Source: Microbacterium sp. SD291 (lineage in GTDB: Bacteria; Actinomycetota; Actinomycetes; Actinomycetales; Microbacteriaceae). Taken from it: a stretch of DNA of 64,000 bases. The notes beneath the pieces were generated by a model. It was not told the DNA's origin, searched no databases, and was given only the letters and a program-made list of their open reading frames with translations. Numbering within the stretch: position 1 is the stretch's first letter; each line of letters begins with the position of its first letter. The stretch is from assembly GCF_017355365.1 (NCBI RefSeq), contig NZ_JADIJR010000010.1, forward strand, positions 1 to 64,000, written 5' to 3'. Position numbers and translations under genes: made by a program. This document shows positions 8,750 to 17,005 of this stretch, piece by piece.

Positions 8750-8755
8750 ATTATC
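8750..8755 (-). promoter_or_regulatory. -10 element, leaderless start of SufR-like regulator
   Basis: GATAAT on the minus strand, 6 nt before ATG 8743, so transcription should begin at or next to the start codon. Confidence 0.5.
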
Positions 8756-8962
8756 CCGGCTCCTCCCTCGGCTGCGGTTCTTCGACCACCAGCACCGGTG
8801 CATTGTTCCGCAGCTGGTGCTTCCCAAGCCGCGCTGCGGCAGGTCGGGGGCCGAGCACGCCTCGGCGCGCAGGCGGCGGGGCTTTCGTCGAGTCCGACGG
8901 CCGGAGCCGATCGAGATGCGCGGCGCGGTCGATCATGCCTCATTCATGCCCGAAGACTCTCA

Positions 8963-8978
8963 CAAAGACTCTCACCTG
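8963..8978. repeat. left target duplication of the IS
   Basis: CAAAGACTCTCACCTG, repeated exactly at 10340-10355. TCA precedes both copies, so the true length may be 16-19 bp. The target itself already contained a partial GACTCTCAC repeat. Confidence 0.75.
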
Positions 8979-8987
8979 TGTTATCTC

Positions 8988-9008
8988 TCAGGACATCTCT
9001 GACGGTTG
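8988..9008 (+). repeat. IS left terminal inverted repeat
   Basis: 21 bases beginning TCAGGACATCTC, identical to the reverse complement of 10312-10332. Confidence 0.85.
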
Positions 9009-9075
9009 CGCATCAATAGATCTCTGACGCTTCGGGACTGTTTGGTCCTGACACTTCTCCCTCGATGTTGGGGGG

Positions 9076-10289
9076 ATGAGCCGTGTTGACCCCGTTGATC
9101 CTCATGTCCGTCTCGCGATCACGCAGTGGCCGCCGGACGCGCCGCGCGGGTCGGTGACGACGTTCTGTCTGGAGCAGGGGATCTCGCGGGAGACGTTCTA
9201 CGCGATCCGGAGACGCGCCGCGGTCGACGGGCCGGCGGCGGCGTTAGAGCCGCGTTCGCGGCGCCCGAAAAAGAGCCCGACGCGGCTCCCGGACGACATC
9301 GCGAGGCAGGCGGTCGCGGTGCGGGCGGCGTTGGAGCAGTCCGGGTTGGACCATGGCCCGATCAGGGTCCACGACAAGATGCGCTCGCTGGGGATGACCC
9401 CGGTGCCGTCGACGGCTTCGCTGGCGCGATCTTCCGTGATGCGGGCGTCGCGAGGGTCGAGCCGCGGAAGAAGCCGCGGTCCTCGTATCGACGGTTCGTC
9501 TATCCAGCACCCAACGCATGCTGGCAGTTGGATGCCACCGAGTATGTCCTCACCGGCGGTCGCAAGTGTGTGATCTTCCAGTTCATCGACGACCACTCCC
9601 GTCTCGCGATCGCCTCACATGTCGCGTGGGGTGAAACGTCCGAAGCGGCGATCACGGTCGTGAAGAAGGGCATCGCTGCCTACGGAGTCCCGCAACGGCT
9701 GCTCTCCGACAACGGGGCAGCGCTGAACCCGTCCCGCCGCGGCGTGCTCGGGCAGCTGGTCGCGTATCTGCGTTCTCTCGGCGTCGAGCCGATCACCGGG
9801 AAGCCCTACAAACCCACTACGCAGGGGAAGAACGAGAGATTCCATCAGACCCTGTTCCGCTACCTCGACAAGCAGCCCCTCGCGGACACGCTCGAACAGC
9901 TGCAGCTCCAAGTCGATGGCTTCGACCTCGTCTACAACACCCAGCGCCCACACCAAGCTCTTCCGGGCCGGGTCACCCCGAGAGCCGCCTGGGACGCCAC
10001 ATCCAGGACCGACCCACCTCGACCCGTTGCTCCGCGCGCACCACTCCCTGGGCCATCGGAGGAGATCCGGGTGAAGCTGGTCGGCAACACCGGCGCGGTC
10101 GAGTTCCGCGGCATCCGATTCGGAATCGGCCGCACCTTCGCCGAGCAAAGAGTCTGCGTCATGGACTCCGGGAAGACCGTCATGATCTTCGACCTCCGCG
10201 GCACCCTGATCATCGAGCACCCCTGGCCGAAACCCGGCACCAAATACGTCAGCAACGGCCGCCGACGCGGACCCGTCAAGACTCTCTAA
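9076..10289 (+). pseudogene. IS481-family DDE transposase, frameshifted
   Basis: ATG 9076 opens a helix-turn-helix region (TTFCLEQGISRETFYAIRRRA) that runs in frame to about base 9427. There the sequence drops one base: SLAR should continue into IFRDAGVARV, which is read in the next frame from about 9430 on. The second part holds the rve/DDE catalytic core: Asp in WQLDATEY, Asp in LLSDNGAAL and Glu in KNERFHQTLFRYL, then a C-terminal extension. IS481 transposases are normally one continuous frame of about this combined length. I therefore read this as an inactivating one-base deletion, not programmed frameshifting. Confidence 0.85.
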
Positions 10290-10311
10290 CGTCAGCGATG
10301 TCCTGATACAT

Positions 10312-10332
10312 CAACCGTCAGAGATGTCCTGA
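10312..10332 (-). repeat. IS right terminal inverted repeat
   Basis: Reverse complement of the left repeat at 8988-9008, 21 of 21 bases. Bases 10290-10339 also carry two tandem copies of a segment of about 25 bp. Confidence 0.85.
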
Positions 10333-10339
10333 TACATCA

Positions 10340-10355
10340 CAAAGACTCTCACCTG
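10340..10355. repeat. right target duplication of the IS
   Basis: Second copy of CAAAGACTCTCACCTG. Bases 10356-10536, between here and arfB, contain no gene I can support. A tandem 'ttgcccacac' pair occurs at 10370-10390. Confidence 0.75.
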
Positions 10356-10536
10356 GCGGCGTCCAAACTTGCCCACACTTTGCCCACACTTTCGCGAAAC
10401 GACCCCTGATCGACGTGATCGAGGAGCATCGACGAAGCCTCAACTGCCGCGGAATTACGCGGGATTCGAAGCTCTTTGTCGGTGGTCGTTAACGCCCTGC
10501 TTCAGTTCGACTCCCGCCGTCGCGTCCACTCTCAGG

Positions 10537-10542
10537 GATGAT
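10537..10542 (+). promoter_or_regulatory. possible -10 element for arfB
   Basis: GATGAT ends 6 nt before ATG 10549, the same spacing seen at other leaderless genes in this window, although it departs from TANNNT at the first base. Confidence 0.3.
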
Positions 10543-10548
10543 GGATCC

Positions 10549-10989
10549 ATGCCTGTTCCGCACCGCCCCGGTCTGCGGGTCTCGTCGGGCCTCACGATCC
10601 CCGAGACCGAGCTGTCCTGGCGCTTCTCGAGGTCGTCCGGTCCGGGTGGGCAGGGCGTGAACACTGCGGACTCCCGCGTTGAGCTCGTCTGGGATGTGGC
10701 GGGCTCCGCAGTGCTCTCGCCGGCGCAGCGCGCGAGGCTTCTCGAAAGGCTGAGCACTCGTCTGCCGAACGGGGTCCTGACGATCGCGGCATCCGAGCAC
10801 CGCGCGCAGCTGCGCAATCGCGAGGCGGCGCGCGAGCGGCTGGCAGCCCTCGTGGCCGAAGCGCTGCGACCGCCGGCGCCGCCGCGACGCGCCACCAAGC
10901 CGAGCCGAGGCTCTAAGGAGCGGCGGCTGAAGGAGAAGCAGCGGCGCACCGACGTCAAGCAATTGCGCCGGCCGCCGCGCGACGCCTGA
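10549..10989 (+). CDS. arfB: alternative ribosome-rescue factor ArfB
   Basis: 146-residue peptidyl-tRNA hydrolase of the ArfB/YaeJ/ICT1 family, which frees ribosomes stalled without a stop codon. The catalytic GGQ is at 33-35 in SSGPGGQGVNTADSRVEL, with the family sequence around it. The C-terminal tail (about 115-146) is a basic, Lys/Arg-rich helix (SKERRLKEKQRR), which in ArfB enters the empty mRNA channel. The length matches the family. ATG 10549 is chosen over the longer open frame because homology starts at IPETELSWRFSRSSG. Confidence 0.93.
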   Translation: MPVPHRPGLRVSSGLTIPETELSWRFSRSSGPGGQGVNTADSRVELVWDVAGSAVLSPAQRARLLERLSTRLPNGVLTIAASEHRAQLRNREAARERLAALVAEALRPPAPPRRATKPSRGSKERRLKEKQRRTDVKQLRRPPRDA

Positions 10990-11018
10990 GGCGCGACCCT
11001 TACGTCTGGACTCGAGCG

Positions 11019-11804
11019 TCAGTCCCGTGCTCCGCTCGCAGACTCCGTCTTCGGCGGGCGCGCTTCTCCGGCTGCCGGCGGCGTCGGCCGGCGCGGCACG
11101 TAGTGCGCCCAGGCCCACCGGTATCCGAAGCCTCCGAACACCACGAAACCCGCGCTGAACAGCACCCCCGCGGTGACGGCGAGTCGCATCGCCCAGTCGA
11201 ATCCGCCACCGGCGGCGATCGTGGCAGACCCCACCAGCAGCCCGACGACGCACGCGTTGACCACGATCAGCAGCAGCGCCGAACTTCCGAGAAGAACGGA
11301 GGCGCCGCGCGGGCGAAGGAACGAGTAGGTCCGCTTCATCCCGGCCATGTCATCGTAGAACGAGGCGAGGAACACATCCGCGACCTGCGGATCGAGATCG
11401 ACGTACGCCGTGCGGATCCTGTTCATCGCGACGACGTACATCATGTCCTCCTCAGACACGTTCATCACCCGCACCTGGGTCATGAACCCGATCACCGAGA
11501 GGAAGCCGAGGATCCCGAGTGACGCTCCGCCGAACCACCCGCCGAACCGGGATGCCTGGCCGAGGAGGCCGATCGTCACCAGCCCGGCCGAGACCAGCGC
11601 GAGGAAGATCGTGATCCTCGTGAGGACCTCGCTCTGAGCGGTGCTGCGCGCGGCCAGCAGCCCCCAGTGCTCGGTGGCGAGGATCTGCGCGCGCCGGCCG
11701 AGCGCTGCATCCGATTCGGCGCGTGGCGCGCCGCTCTCATCGTCGGATGCCGGTACCGATGACGCATCAGGCGGGAGACCGCTGCGGGATGAGCGCTCGC
11801 TCAT
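11019..11804 (-). CDS. membrane protein of unknown function, four TM helices
   Basis: 261 residues. An acidic, disordered N-terminus of about 45 residues leads to a conserved-looking helix (QILATEHWGLLAARS), then a TM pair at about 65-115 and a second pair near 175-230, separated by the cytoplasmic segment with DPQVADVFLASFYDDMAGMKRTY. It ends in a Pro/Lys-rich tail. I do not recognise a named family. ATG 11804 has CACAAT 6 nt upstream on the coding strand, favouring a leaderless start; GTG 11819 in frame is an alternative. It is divergent from the hydrolase at 11904. Confidence 0.75.
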   Translation of the reverse strand: MSERSSRSGLPPDASSVPASDDESGAPRAESDAALGRRAQILATEHWGLLAARSTAQSEVLTRITIFLALVSAGLVTIGLLGQASRFGGWFGGASLGILGFLSVIGFMTQVRVMNVSEEDMMYVVAMNRIRTAYVDLDPQVADVFLASFYDDMAGMKRTYSFLRPRGASVLLGSSALLLIVVNACVVGLLVGSATIAAGGGFDWAMRLAVTAGVLFSAGFVVFGGFGYRWAWAHYVPRRPTPPAAGEARPPKTESASGARD

Positions 11805-11810
11805 ATCGCC

Positions 11811-11816
11811 ATTGTG
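11811..11816 (-). promoter_or_regulatory. -10 element, leaderless start
   Basis: CACAAT on the minus strand, 6 nt before ATG 11804. Confidence 0.35.
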
Positions 11817-11891
11817 CACCCGGGTACGGGGGCGGCGATACGGCTCGGCGCCGAGAGCCCTTCGATGCTGATCTCACCGGCAGGGGAGGCG

Positions 11892-11897
11892 TATGCT
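11892..11897 (+). promoter_or_regulatory. -10 element, leaderless start of hydrolase gene
   Basis: TATGCT ends 6 nt before ATG 11904. Confidence 0.5.
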
Positions 11898-11903
11898 CGC
11901 CGC

Positions 11904-12743
11904 ATGTCCGAGGTCGTCGTCGACGGGCTGCGCATCGCCTATCGCAGGAGGGGAAGCGGGCCTCCCCTCCTTCTGCTGCACGGCGCCTTCGAGGACTCCC
12001 GGATCTGGACGGCGGACATGGAGCGGCTCGCCGGCGACCTCGACGTGATCGCCTGGGACGCCCCCGGGTGCGGACTCTCCGACGACGTCCCCGATGGTTG
12101 GGGTGACTCGGACTGGGCGGCTGCCGCGGCGGGCTTCATCGACGCGCTGGGGCTGACCCGTCCCGCTGTCGCCGGATTCTCGCTCGGTTCCGTGCTCGCG
12201 CTGCTGCTCGCCCGAGAGCATCCGGCATCCGTCGGGCGTCTCGTGCTGGTCGGAGCGTACGCGGGCTGGGGCGGCTCGCTGGGTCCTCACGACCTGGCTG
12301 AACGAGTGGCCGCGGCGCGTTTCACGATGGAGCACCCGGTGCAGGAATGGGCGGACGGGTTCCTCGATTCGGTGTTCGCGCCGGGCACGGCGCCGGAGCG
12401 CCGTGCGCTCGCCCGGGGCCTTCTCGACGACTGGCGGCCTCGCACCACGGATGCGCTGCTGCGGGTGATGGTGCAGGACCTTCGTCCTGGGCTGCCGAGG
12501 GTCGAGAGTCCGACTGCGGTCGTCCGCGGGGCCGAGGATGCGCGGAGCCCGCGCAGCGCGTCCCTGGAGCTGCGCGCACTCCTCCCGCACGCCGTCCTTC
12601 GCGAGATCGCGGGCGCGGGCCACGACTGCACGGGGCCGGAGCCCGACGCGCTGCTCGTCGCCGTCGCGCGCGACGCCGCCGCTGCCGCGGATGCTCGACC
12701 GGTGGGGTGGCACCCGCCGGGAGTGCGAGAGGAGCGACGATGA
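11904..12743 (+). CDS. alpha/beta-fold hydrolase
   Basis: 279 residues. The oxyanion-hole motif is at LLLLHGAFEDSRIW (His26-Gly27), the nucleophile elbow GFSLGS has Ser93, and the catalytic His lies in GAGHDCTGPEPD near the C-terminus. Between them is a typical cap region rich in aromatic residues. The substrate cannot be told from sequence; haloperoxidase-like or lyase-like activities share this fold. ATG 11904 is set by the -10 hexamer 6 nt upstream. Its TGA overlaps the ATG of the next gene (ATGA), so the two form a coupled pair. Confidence 0.88.
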   Translation: MSEVVVDGLRIAYRRRGSGPPLLLLHGAFEDSRIWTADMERLAGDLDVIAWDAPGCGLSDDVPDGWGDSDWAAAAAGFIDALGLTRPAVAGFSLGSVLALLLAREHPASVGRLVLVGAYAGWGGSLGPHDLAERVAAARFTMEHPVQEWADGFLDSVFAPGTAPERRALARGLLDDWRPRTTDALLRVMVQDLRPGLPRVESPTAVVRGAEDARSPRSASLELRALLPHAVLREIAGAGHDCTGPEPDALLVAVARDAAAAADARPVGWHPPGVREERR

Positions 12744-13798
12744 CGGTGCCGAGTGCACGACGTGCGAGGAGGGCGGGTCTCGGGGCCGTGCTCATCGCGG
12801 CATCCGTGCTGGCGCTGACGTCCCGCACCTCGGCTCCGGCGTCGAGTCCGGCTCCTGACACCGTCATCGCACAGAACCTCGACGCTCCGTGGTCGATCGT
12901 CTTCCACGAGGGTGCCCCGCTCGTCAGCGAACGCGACAGCGCCCGCATCCTCGAACTCGGCGACAGCGGCGAGGCGCGGGAGGTCGCCGTCATCGACGGC
13001 GTCGCCCCTGGCGGCGAGGGGGGACTGCTCGGGCTCGCCGTGCGCGACGGCGAGCTGTACACGTACTTCACCGCGCAGGGGGAGAACCGCGTCGAGCGGC
13101 GCGAGATCCGAGGCCGCCCCGGCGCGCTCTCCCTGGGCGAACCGGATACGGTGATCGACGGCATCCCCGCGGCGGGCAACCACAACGGCGGGCGCATCGA
13201 CTTCGGCCCCGACGGGATGCTGTACATCACCACGGGTGACGCAGGAGATCGCGGCAGCGCCCAGGACCCGGATGCCCTCTCCGGAAAGATCCTCCGCCTC
13301 GAGCCCGACGGCGGCATCCCCGGCGACAACCCCTTCGGGGACTCGCCGGTCTACAGCTACGGACACCGCAACCCGCAGGGTATCGGCTGGGATGCCGAGG
13401 GCACGATGTACGCGAGCGAGTTCGGCCAGGACACCTGGGACGAGCTCAACGTCATCGAGCCGGGCGGGAACTACGGCTGGCCCGAGGCCGAGGGGATCGC
13501 CGGGAACCCCGACTTCATCGACCCGGTCCAGCAGTGGGCGCCCGATGCCGCCAGCCCGAGCGGCATCGCGGTCACGGACACGGAGATCCTCGTCGCGAAC
13601 CTGCGCGGTGAGCGGCTCCGCGTCGTCCCGCTCGACGATCTGTCGACGAGCACCGAGCGGTTCGTCGGCGAACTCGGCCGGCTGCGCGACGTCACCGTCA
13701 CACCCGAGGGGGAGCTCTGGGTCCTGACGAACAACACCGACGGGCGCGGAGACCCGTCCGAAGGCGATGACCGGATGATCCGGATCAGCCCCGGCTGA
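12740..13798 (+). CDS. PQQ-dependent sugar dehydrogenase-like protein, secreted
   Basis: 352 residues with an N-terminal basic/hydrophobic export signal (RRARRAGLGAVLIAASVLAL). The rest is the six-bladed propeller of the soluble glucose/sorbosone dehydrogenase family (Asd/YliI type). Family motifs are DAPWSIVF, GEGGLLGLAV, NHNGGRIDFGPDGMLYITTGD, SYGHRNPQGIGWD and YASEFGQDTWDELN. These carry the His/Asp/Arg residues that hold PQQ and calcium in homologues. Translation is coupled to the hydrolase by a 4-bp overlap, with GAGAGGAG upstream of ATG 12740. No PQQ synthesis genes are in the window, so cofactor supply is unknown. Confidence 0.9.
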   Translation: MTVPSARRARRAGLGAVLIAASVLALTSRTSAPASSPAPDTVIAQNLDAPWSIVFHEGAPLVSERDSARILELGDSGEAREVAVIDGVAPGGEGGLLGLAVRDGELYTYFTAQGENRVERREIRGRPGALSLGEPDTVIDGIPAAGNHNGGRIDFGPDGMLYITTGDAGDRGSAQDPDALSGKILRLEPDGGIPGDNPFGDSPVYSYGHRNPQGIGWDAEGTMYASEFGQDTWDELNVIEPGGNYGWPEAEGIAGNPDFIDPVQQWAPDAASPSGIAVTDTEILVANLRGERLRVVPLDDLSTSTERFVGELGRLRDVTVTPEGELWVLTNNTDGRGDPSEGDDRMIRISPG

Positions 13799-13902
13799 CG
13801 GTGACGGGCGCTCCGTCGTCGGGAACGGGCAGGTCTCCCCATGGCACGGGCGCGCGCCACTCCCTACGATCGGTGAAGACGCAGAGAAGCAGGGGGTGGC
13901 GG

Positions 13903-14514
13903 ATGTCGATCAAGCCGGTGATCCGTGAACTGAAGCAGGCCGTCATGCACGGCATGAGGCATGCCGACGACAGGCTGCCCCAGATGGCGGACAATCTCTT
14001 CGACCATTTCGACTCCCTCAAGAGGTCCGTCCGTGATCTCGACCACCTGGACGATGCGGTCTCCCGCGGATGGCTGAAGAACCGGCGGCTCCGCAGGGGC
14101 GGCAAGACGGATGTCGGCTGGCACTTCCTGCCCGAGAAGGACCGGGCAGCCGCGGGAGATGTCCCGGAGTACCCCGGCGAGTACGTGCTCGACCTGCACG
14201 GCTCGCCGAACGCGGTGCAGGGCGGCGACGGGTCGATGCTCAGCGCCGAGGACTTCGCAGACCATGTGCGCAAGCACACCGACTGGGACGGTCAAACGCC
14301 GATACGCTTGTTCTCGTGCGACACCGGAGCGGATCCAGACGGATTCGCCCAGCAGCTGTCGAACCACCTGGACGTCGACGTGACAGCGCCGACGAAGCCC
14401 GTGTGGTCGACGAAGAGCGGATCGCCGTTCGTCACGGACGTCGACCCGATCACGGGTGCTCCGGTCTGGCCGCCGAACGGCGGCTGGGTGCCGTTCCAGC
14501 CGAAGGGATTGTGA
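13903..14514 (+). CDS. small caspase-clan-like protein (His-Gly/Cys dyad)
   Basis: 203 residues. The N-terminus (1-60) is helical and polar. From residue 90 the protein alternates hydrophobic strands with a possible clan-CD dyad: YVLDLHGSP (His99-Gly100) and IRLFSCDTGADPDGFAQQL (Cys139). The C-terminus ends in NGGWVPFQP after an APTKPVWST strand. This C-terminal module resembles domains I recall at the ends of actinobacterial polymorphic toxins, here free-standing and without a signal peptide. ATG 13903 follows AGGGGG; the frame is open upstream but lacks a better site. It pairs with the gene at 14521. Protease activity is an inference from the dyad only. Confidence 0.6.
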   Translation: MSIKPVIRELKQAVMHGMRHADDRLPQMADNLFDHFDSLKRSVRDLDHLDDAVSRGWLKNRRLRRGGKTDVGWHFLPEKDRAAAGDVPEYPGEYVLDLHGSPNAVQGGDGSMLSAEDFADHVRKHTDWDGQTPIRLFSCDTGADPDGFAQQLSNHLDVDVTAPTKPVWSTKSGSPFVTDVDPITGAPVWPPNGGWVPFQPKGL

Positions 14515-14520
14515 GAGCGA

Positions 14521-14898
14521 ATGGTCAAGCAGGTCTCCGTCTTCCAGCCCGGATGGGTGCAGACGGCCGCAGATCAACGGCCGTCTCTGAACGAGGAGCG
14601 GCTCTCGGACGACGAGGCGGCCGCGGTGGGGGCGTATCTGGATGCCGGCACCGTGGTGATGCACACCACAGTGCGCGGGATCGACATCCTGGCGGATGAC
14701 GACCCCGTCATCCCGCTGACGACCAGGACCGACGGCGAGTTCGTGTGGACGGGGCCGGTCACGTACTACGTGCAGACCTATGGCGTCGCCCCGGACCCGG
14801 AGTTCCTCGAGTACGTGCGGGCCCGTGATTACCAACCTCGGGTGCCGAACGACGAGGAGATCGAAGCGGCAGCCGCCGTCTTCATGCCGCCGCGCTGA
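14521..14898 (+). CDS. small acidic protein, possible immunity partner
   Basis: 125 residues, acidic, soluble, no signal. It has an N-terminal segment ending LSDDEAAAVGAYLDAGTVV, then TTVRGIDILADDDPVIPLTTRTDGEFVWTGPVTYYV, and a C-terminal helix with PDPEFLEYVR. The 'R-TDG-x-x-VW-T-x-x-V-x-YY' pattern recurs, as I recall, in small actinobacterial proteins beside toxin genes, but I cannot name a family. It starts 6 nt after the caspase-like gene and has no promoter of its own, so the two are co-transcribed. The toxin-immunity relationship is inferred from the pairing, sizes and charge. Confidence 0.6.
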   Translation: MVKQVSVFQPGWVQTAADQRPSLNEERLSDDEAAAVGAYLDAGTVVMHTTVRGIDILADDDPVIPLTTRTDGEFVWTGPVTYYVQTYGVAPDPEFLEYVRARDYQPRVPNDEEIEAAAAVFMPPR

Positions 14899-14953
14899 CG
14901 CGACCGCCTCGGCGCCTCCCGTCAACCCCGGATCCGGCGACCTCCCGCACGCC

Positions 14954-14959
14954 TAGACT
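14954..14959 (+). promoter_or_regulatory. -10 element, leaderless start
   Basis: TAGACT ends 6 nt before GTG 14966. Confidence 0.55.
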
Positions 14960-14965
14960 GGCAGT

Positions 14966-15316
14966 GTGGCGAGACTGTTGATCGTCGGCGGCTTCCTGGC
15001 CGCCGTCTTCTGGGTGTTCAGCATCGTCGACTGCTCAGTGCAGCCGGCGACGCGGCACCGTGGCGTGCCGAAAGCCGCATGGATCGCGATCGTCGTGCTG
15101 ATCCCGGTGATCGGCGGCATCCTCTGGTTCATGATCGGGCGCCGCCGCGCGAACGACCAGGGCGTTCCCCGCGTGGTCGCCCCTGATGACGACCCCGAGT
15201 TCCTGCACAGCCTCGGCAAGTACGACCAGGACGCCCGCATCCGCCGTCTCGAAGAGGAGCTCGCGCGCCTCGAGGACGAGACCGACGACGGCCAGGCGCC
15301 GGACAAGCGCCCGTGA
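14966..15316 (+). CDS. PLDc_N-type membrane protein
   Basis: 116 residues with two TM helices (about 3-20 and 38-55) framing VDCSVQPATRHRGVPKAAWIAIVVLIPVIGGILWFMIG. This is the phospholipase-D-nuclease N-terminal domain found alone in many actinobacteria next to menaquinone genes. A charged coiled-coil-like tail follows (RIRRLEEELARLEDE). The function is unknown; in cardiolipin synthases the same module is a membrane anchor. GTG 14966 is leaderless. Its TGA overlaps the menD start (GTGA). Confidence 0.85.
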   Translation: MARLLIVGGFLAAVFWVFSIVDCSVQPATRHRGVPKAAWIAIVVLIPVIGGILWFMIGRRRANDQGVPRVVAPDDDPEFLHSLGKYDQDARIRRLEEELARLEDETDDGQAPDKRP

Positions 15317-16989
15317 CGGCATCGCCGGCGACGGATGCCGCGGCATCCCTGATCGCCGACCTCGTCACGCACGGCGTCCGCGACCTGGTGCTCTCGCCGG
15401 GATCCCGCTCGCAGGCGCTCGCGCTCGCCGCCGTGCGCGCCGCGCGCGAGGGGCTGCTGCGCGTGCACGTGCGCATCGACGAACGGGTCGCCGGGTTCAC
15501 GGCTCTCGGGCTCTCCCGTGAGACCGGAGCGCCGGCCGCCGTCGTGTGCACGTCAGGCACCGCGGTCGCTGGCCTCCTCCCCGCCGTGATGGAGGCGTTC
15601 CACGCCGGCGTTCCGCTGCTCCTGCTCACCGGCGACAGGCCACCCGAGCTCCGGGGAGTCGGCGCGAACCAGGCGACCGTCCAGCCCGGCATCTTCGCCG
15701 CGTTCGTGCGAGAGCAGATCGACGCTCCGGTCCCCGGCGACGGCGAGGGCGACGGCGACTGGTCGGGACTCGCTGCGCGCGCGGTGGCTGTCGCGATGGG
15801 AGCGGATGCCGCGCACGGGCATGCCGGCGTCGAAGGACCAGTGCACCTGAACCTCCCGTCGCGCGAGCCGCTGTCGGGGGAGATGTCCGCTCTCGTGGCC
15901 GAACCAGGCACGGCGGCGCGGCCGGAGCGGGGCGAGCCCGTCGTGCTGGATCGCGGCCGGCGCACCGTGGTGATCGCGGGCGCCGACGCCGGCCCGGCCG
16001 CCGAGGAGGTGGCGCACGCAGGCTCCTGGCCGCTCATCGCCGAGATCGTCAGCGGCGCGCGTTTCGGCCGGCAGATCGTGCACGGCTATCGCGGGCTGCT
16101 GTCCACCCCCGAGCTCGGCGGCCGCATCGAACGCGCGGTCGTGCTCGGGCATCCGACTCTCAGCCGCGAGGTCACCCGGCTGCTGTCGCGGTCCGATGTC
16201 GAGGTGATCGCGGTCCGCGGCGGCGGCGAGGAGCTGGACCTCAACGGGCGCACCCGGGCGGCGGCATCCGTCATCGTCGCCGAGGGCGCGCCGGACAGGG
16301 AGTGGCTCGGCGCCTGGCTCGCCGCCTCGGCCGCGGCGGCGGTCGACCTGAGCGAGCGCGCCCCCGACACCGACGGCCTCGCCTCGACGGACTTCGCCGC
16401 ACGCCGCGACGCCGTGAAGGCAGAGCTCGACGCCGTGCGCCGACCCCTCGACCGGGAGCTGCTCGTCGACGCGGTGTGGCGCGCGACCTGGCCGCATGAT
16501 CGCCTGATGTTCGGCTCCTCCCGGCTGGTGCGCGTGGCCGATGCGGTGCTCGGCGGCAAGAAGGTGCCTGTCCACGCCAATCGCGGCCTCGCCGGCATCG
16601 ACGGCACGATCGCGACCGCGACCGGCATCGCGGTCGCGAGTCAGGCCGATGGCTCGCCCGGCGTCACCCGCGTGCTGCTCGGCGACCTCGCCTTCCTGCA
16701 CGACGTCGGCGCCCTCCTGATCGCACCGGACGAGACGCGGCCCCGGATGCAGGTGATCGTGGGGAACGACGGCGGCGGCACCATCTTCGACGGCCTGGAG
16801 GTGGCGGCATCCGCCGACCCCGCCGACCTCGACCGCGCGTTCTACACGCCGCACGACGTGGGTCTCGAGCAGCTCGCGCTCGCCTACGGCTGGGAGTACC
16901 ACCGCGTCACGACCCGCACCGCTCTCGACCAGGTGCTCACGACTCCATCGGGCGGCCGGCAGCTGATCGAGGTGCCGCTGGCCCGCTGA
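15313..16989 (+). CDS. menD: SEPHCHC synthase (menaquinone)
   Basis: Thiamine-diphosphate enzyme joining 2-oxoglutarate and isochorismate to form SEPHCHC, the first committed step of menaquinone synthesis. 558 residues. The N-terminal TPP-binding domain has VLSPGSRSQALALA, RIDERVAGFTALGLS (with the catalytic Glu region) and VVCTSGTAVAGLLPAVMEA. The C-terminal domain has HANRGLAGIDGTIATATGIA, LLGDLAFLHDVGAL and VIVGNDGGGTIFDGLE, the GDL...NDGG metal/TPP motif. GTG 15313 overlaps the upstream TGA. Together with menF, menG and the prenyl synthase downstream it supplies the quinone that Nar would use. Confidence 0.96.
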   Translation: MTASPATDAAASLIADLVTHGVRDLVLSPGSRSQALALAAVRAAREGLLRVHVRIDERVAGFTALGLSRETGAPAAVVCTSGTAVAGLLPAVMEAFHAGVPLLLLTGDRPPELRGVGANQATVQPGIFAAFVREQIDAPVPGDGEGDGDWSGLAARAVAVAMGADAAHGHAGVEGPVHLNLPSREPLSGEMSALVAEPGTAARPERGEPVVLDRGRRTVVIAGADAGPAAEEVAHAGSWPLIAEIVSGARFGRQIVHGYRGLLSTPELGGRIERAVVLGHPTLSREVTRLLSRSDVEVIAVRGGGEELDLNGRTRAAASVIVAEGAPDREWLGAWLAASAAAAVDLSERAPDTDGLASTDFAARRDAVKAELDAVRRPLDRELLVDAVWRATWPHDRLMFGSSRLVRVADAVLGGKKVPVHANRGLAGIDGTIATATGIAVASQADGSPGVTRVLLGDLAFLHDVGALLIAPDETRPRMQVIVGNDGGGTIFDGLEVAASADPADLDRAFYTPHDVGLEQLALAYGWEYHRVTTRTALDQVLTTPSGGRQLIEVPLAR

Positions 16990-16993
16990 CTGG

Positions 16994-16999
16994 CAGTAT
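16994..16999 (+). promoter_or_regulatory. -10 element, leaderless start of ppk2
   Basis: CAGTAT ends 6 nt before ATG 17006; weaker than the TAGNCT cases. Confidence 0.35.
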
Positions 17000-17005
17000 G
17001 TGCAC

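Larger units (their letters stand above)
8979..10339 (+). mobile_element. IS481-like insertion sequence
   Basis: 1361-bp element bounded by 16-bp direct repeats and carrying imperfect terminal inverted repeats. Their core is a perfect 21-bp match (8988-9008 against the complement of 10312-10332). The outer few bases also agree (TG...CA ends). Just inside the right end the segment around gatgtcctgatacatca occurs twice in tandem, probably a pair of transposase-binding sites; the left end has a weaker second ATCTCTGACG copy. It holds one transposase gene with a frameshift. The clean target duplication indicates a relatively recent insertion, upstream of the SufR-like regulator at the edge of the denitrification block. 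Confidence 0.85.

Noticed and set aside
9076-10289. Two overlapping transposase frames as an OrfA/OrfB pair with programmed frameshifting
   Set aside because: IS481 elements use one frame, there is no slippery heptamer at the junction, and the two frames join cleanly if one base is restored.
10356-10500. Remnant of a phage integrase at the IS flank
   Set aside because: Suspected from its position and the tandem ttgcccacac, but no integrase motif could be read in any frame.
10440-10520. T-loop-like TTCGAAT and TTCGACT strings suggesting a tRNA or attachment site
   Set aside because: No matching 5-bp T stem, anticodon arm or acceptor stem can be formed on either strand.
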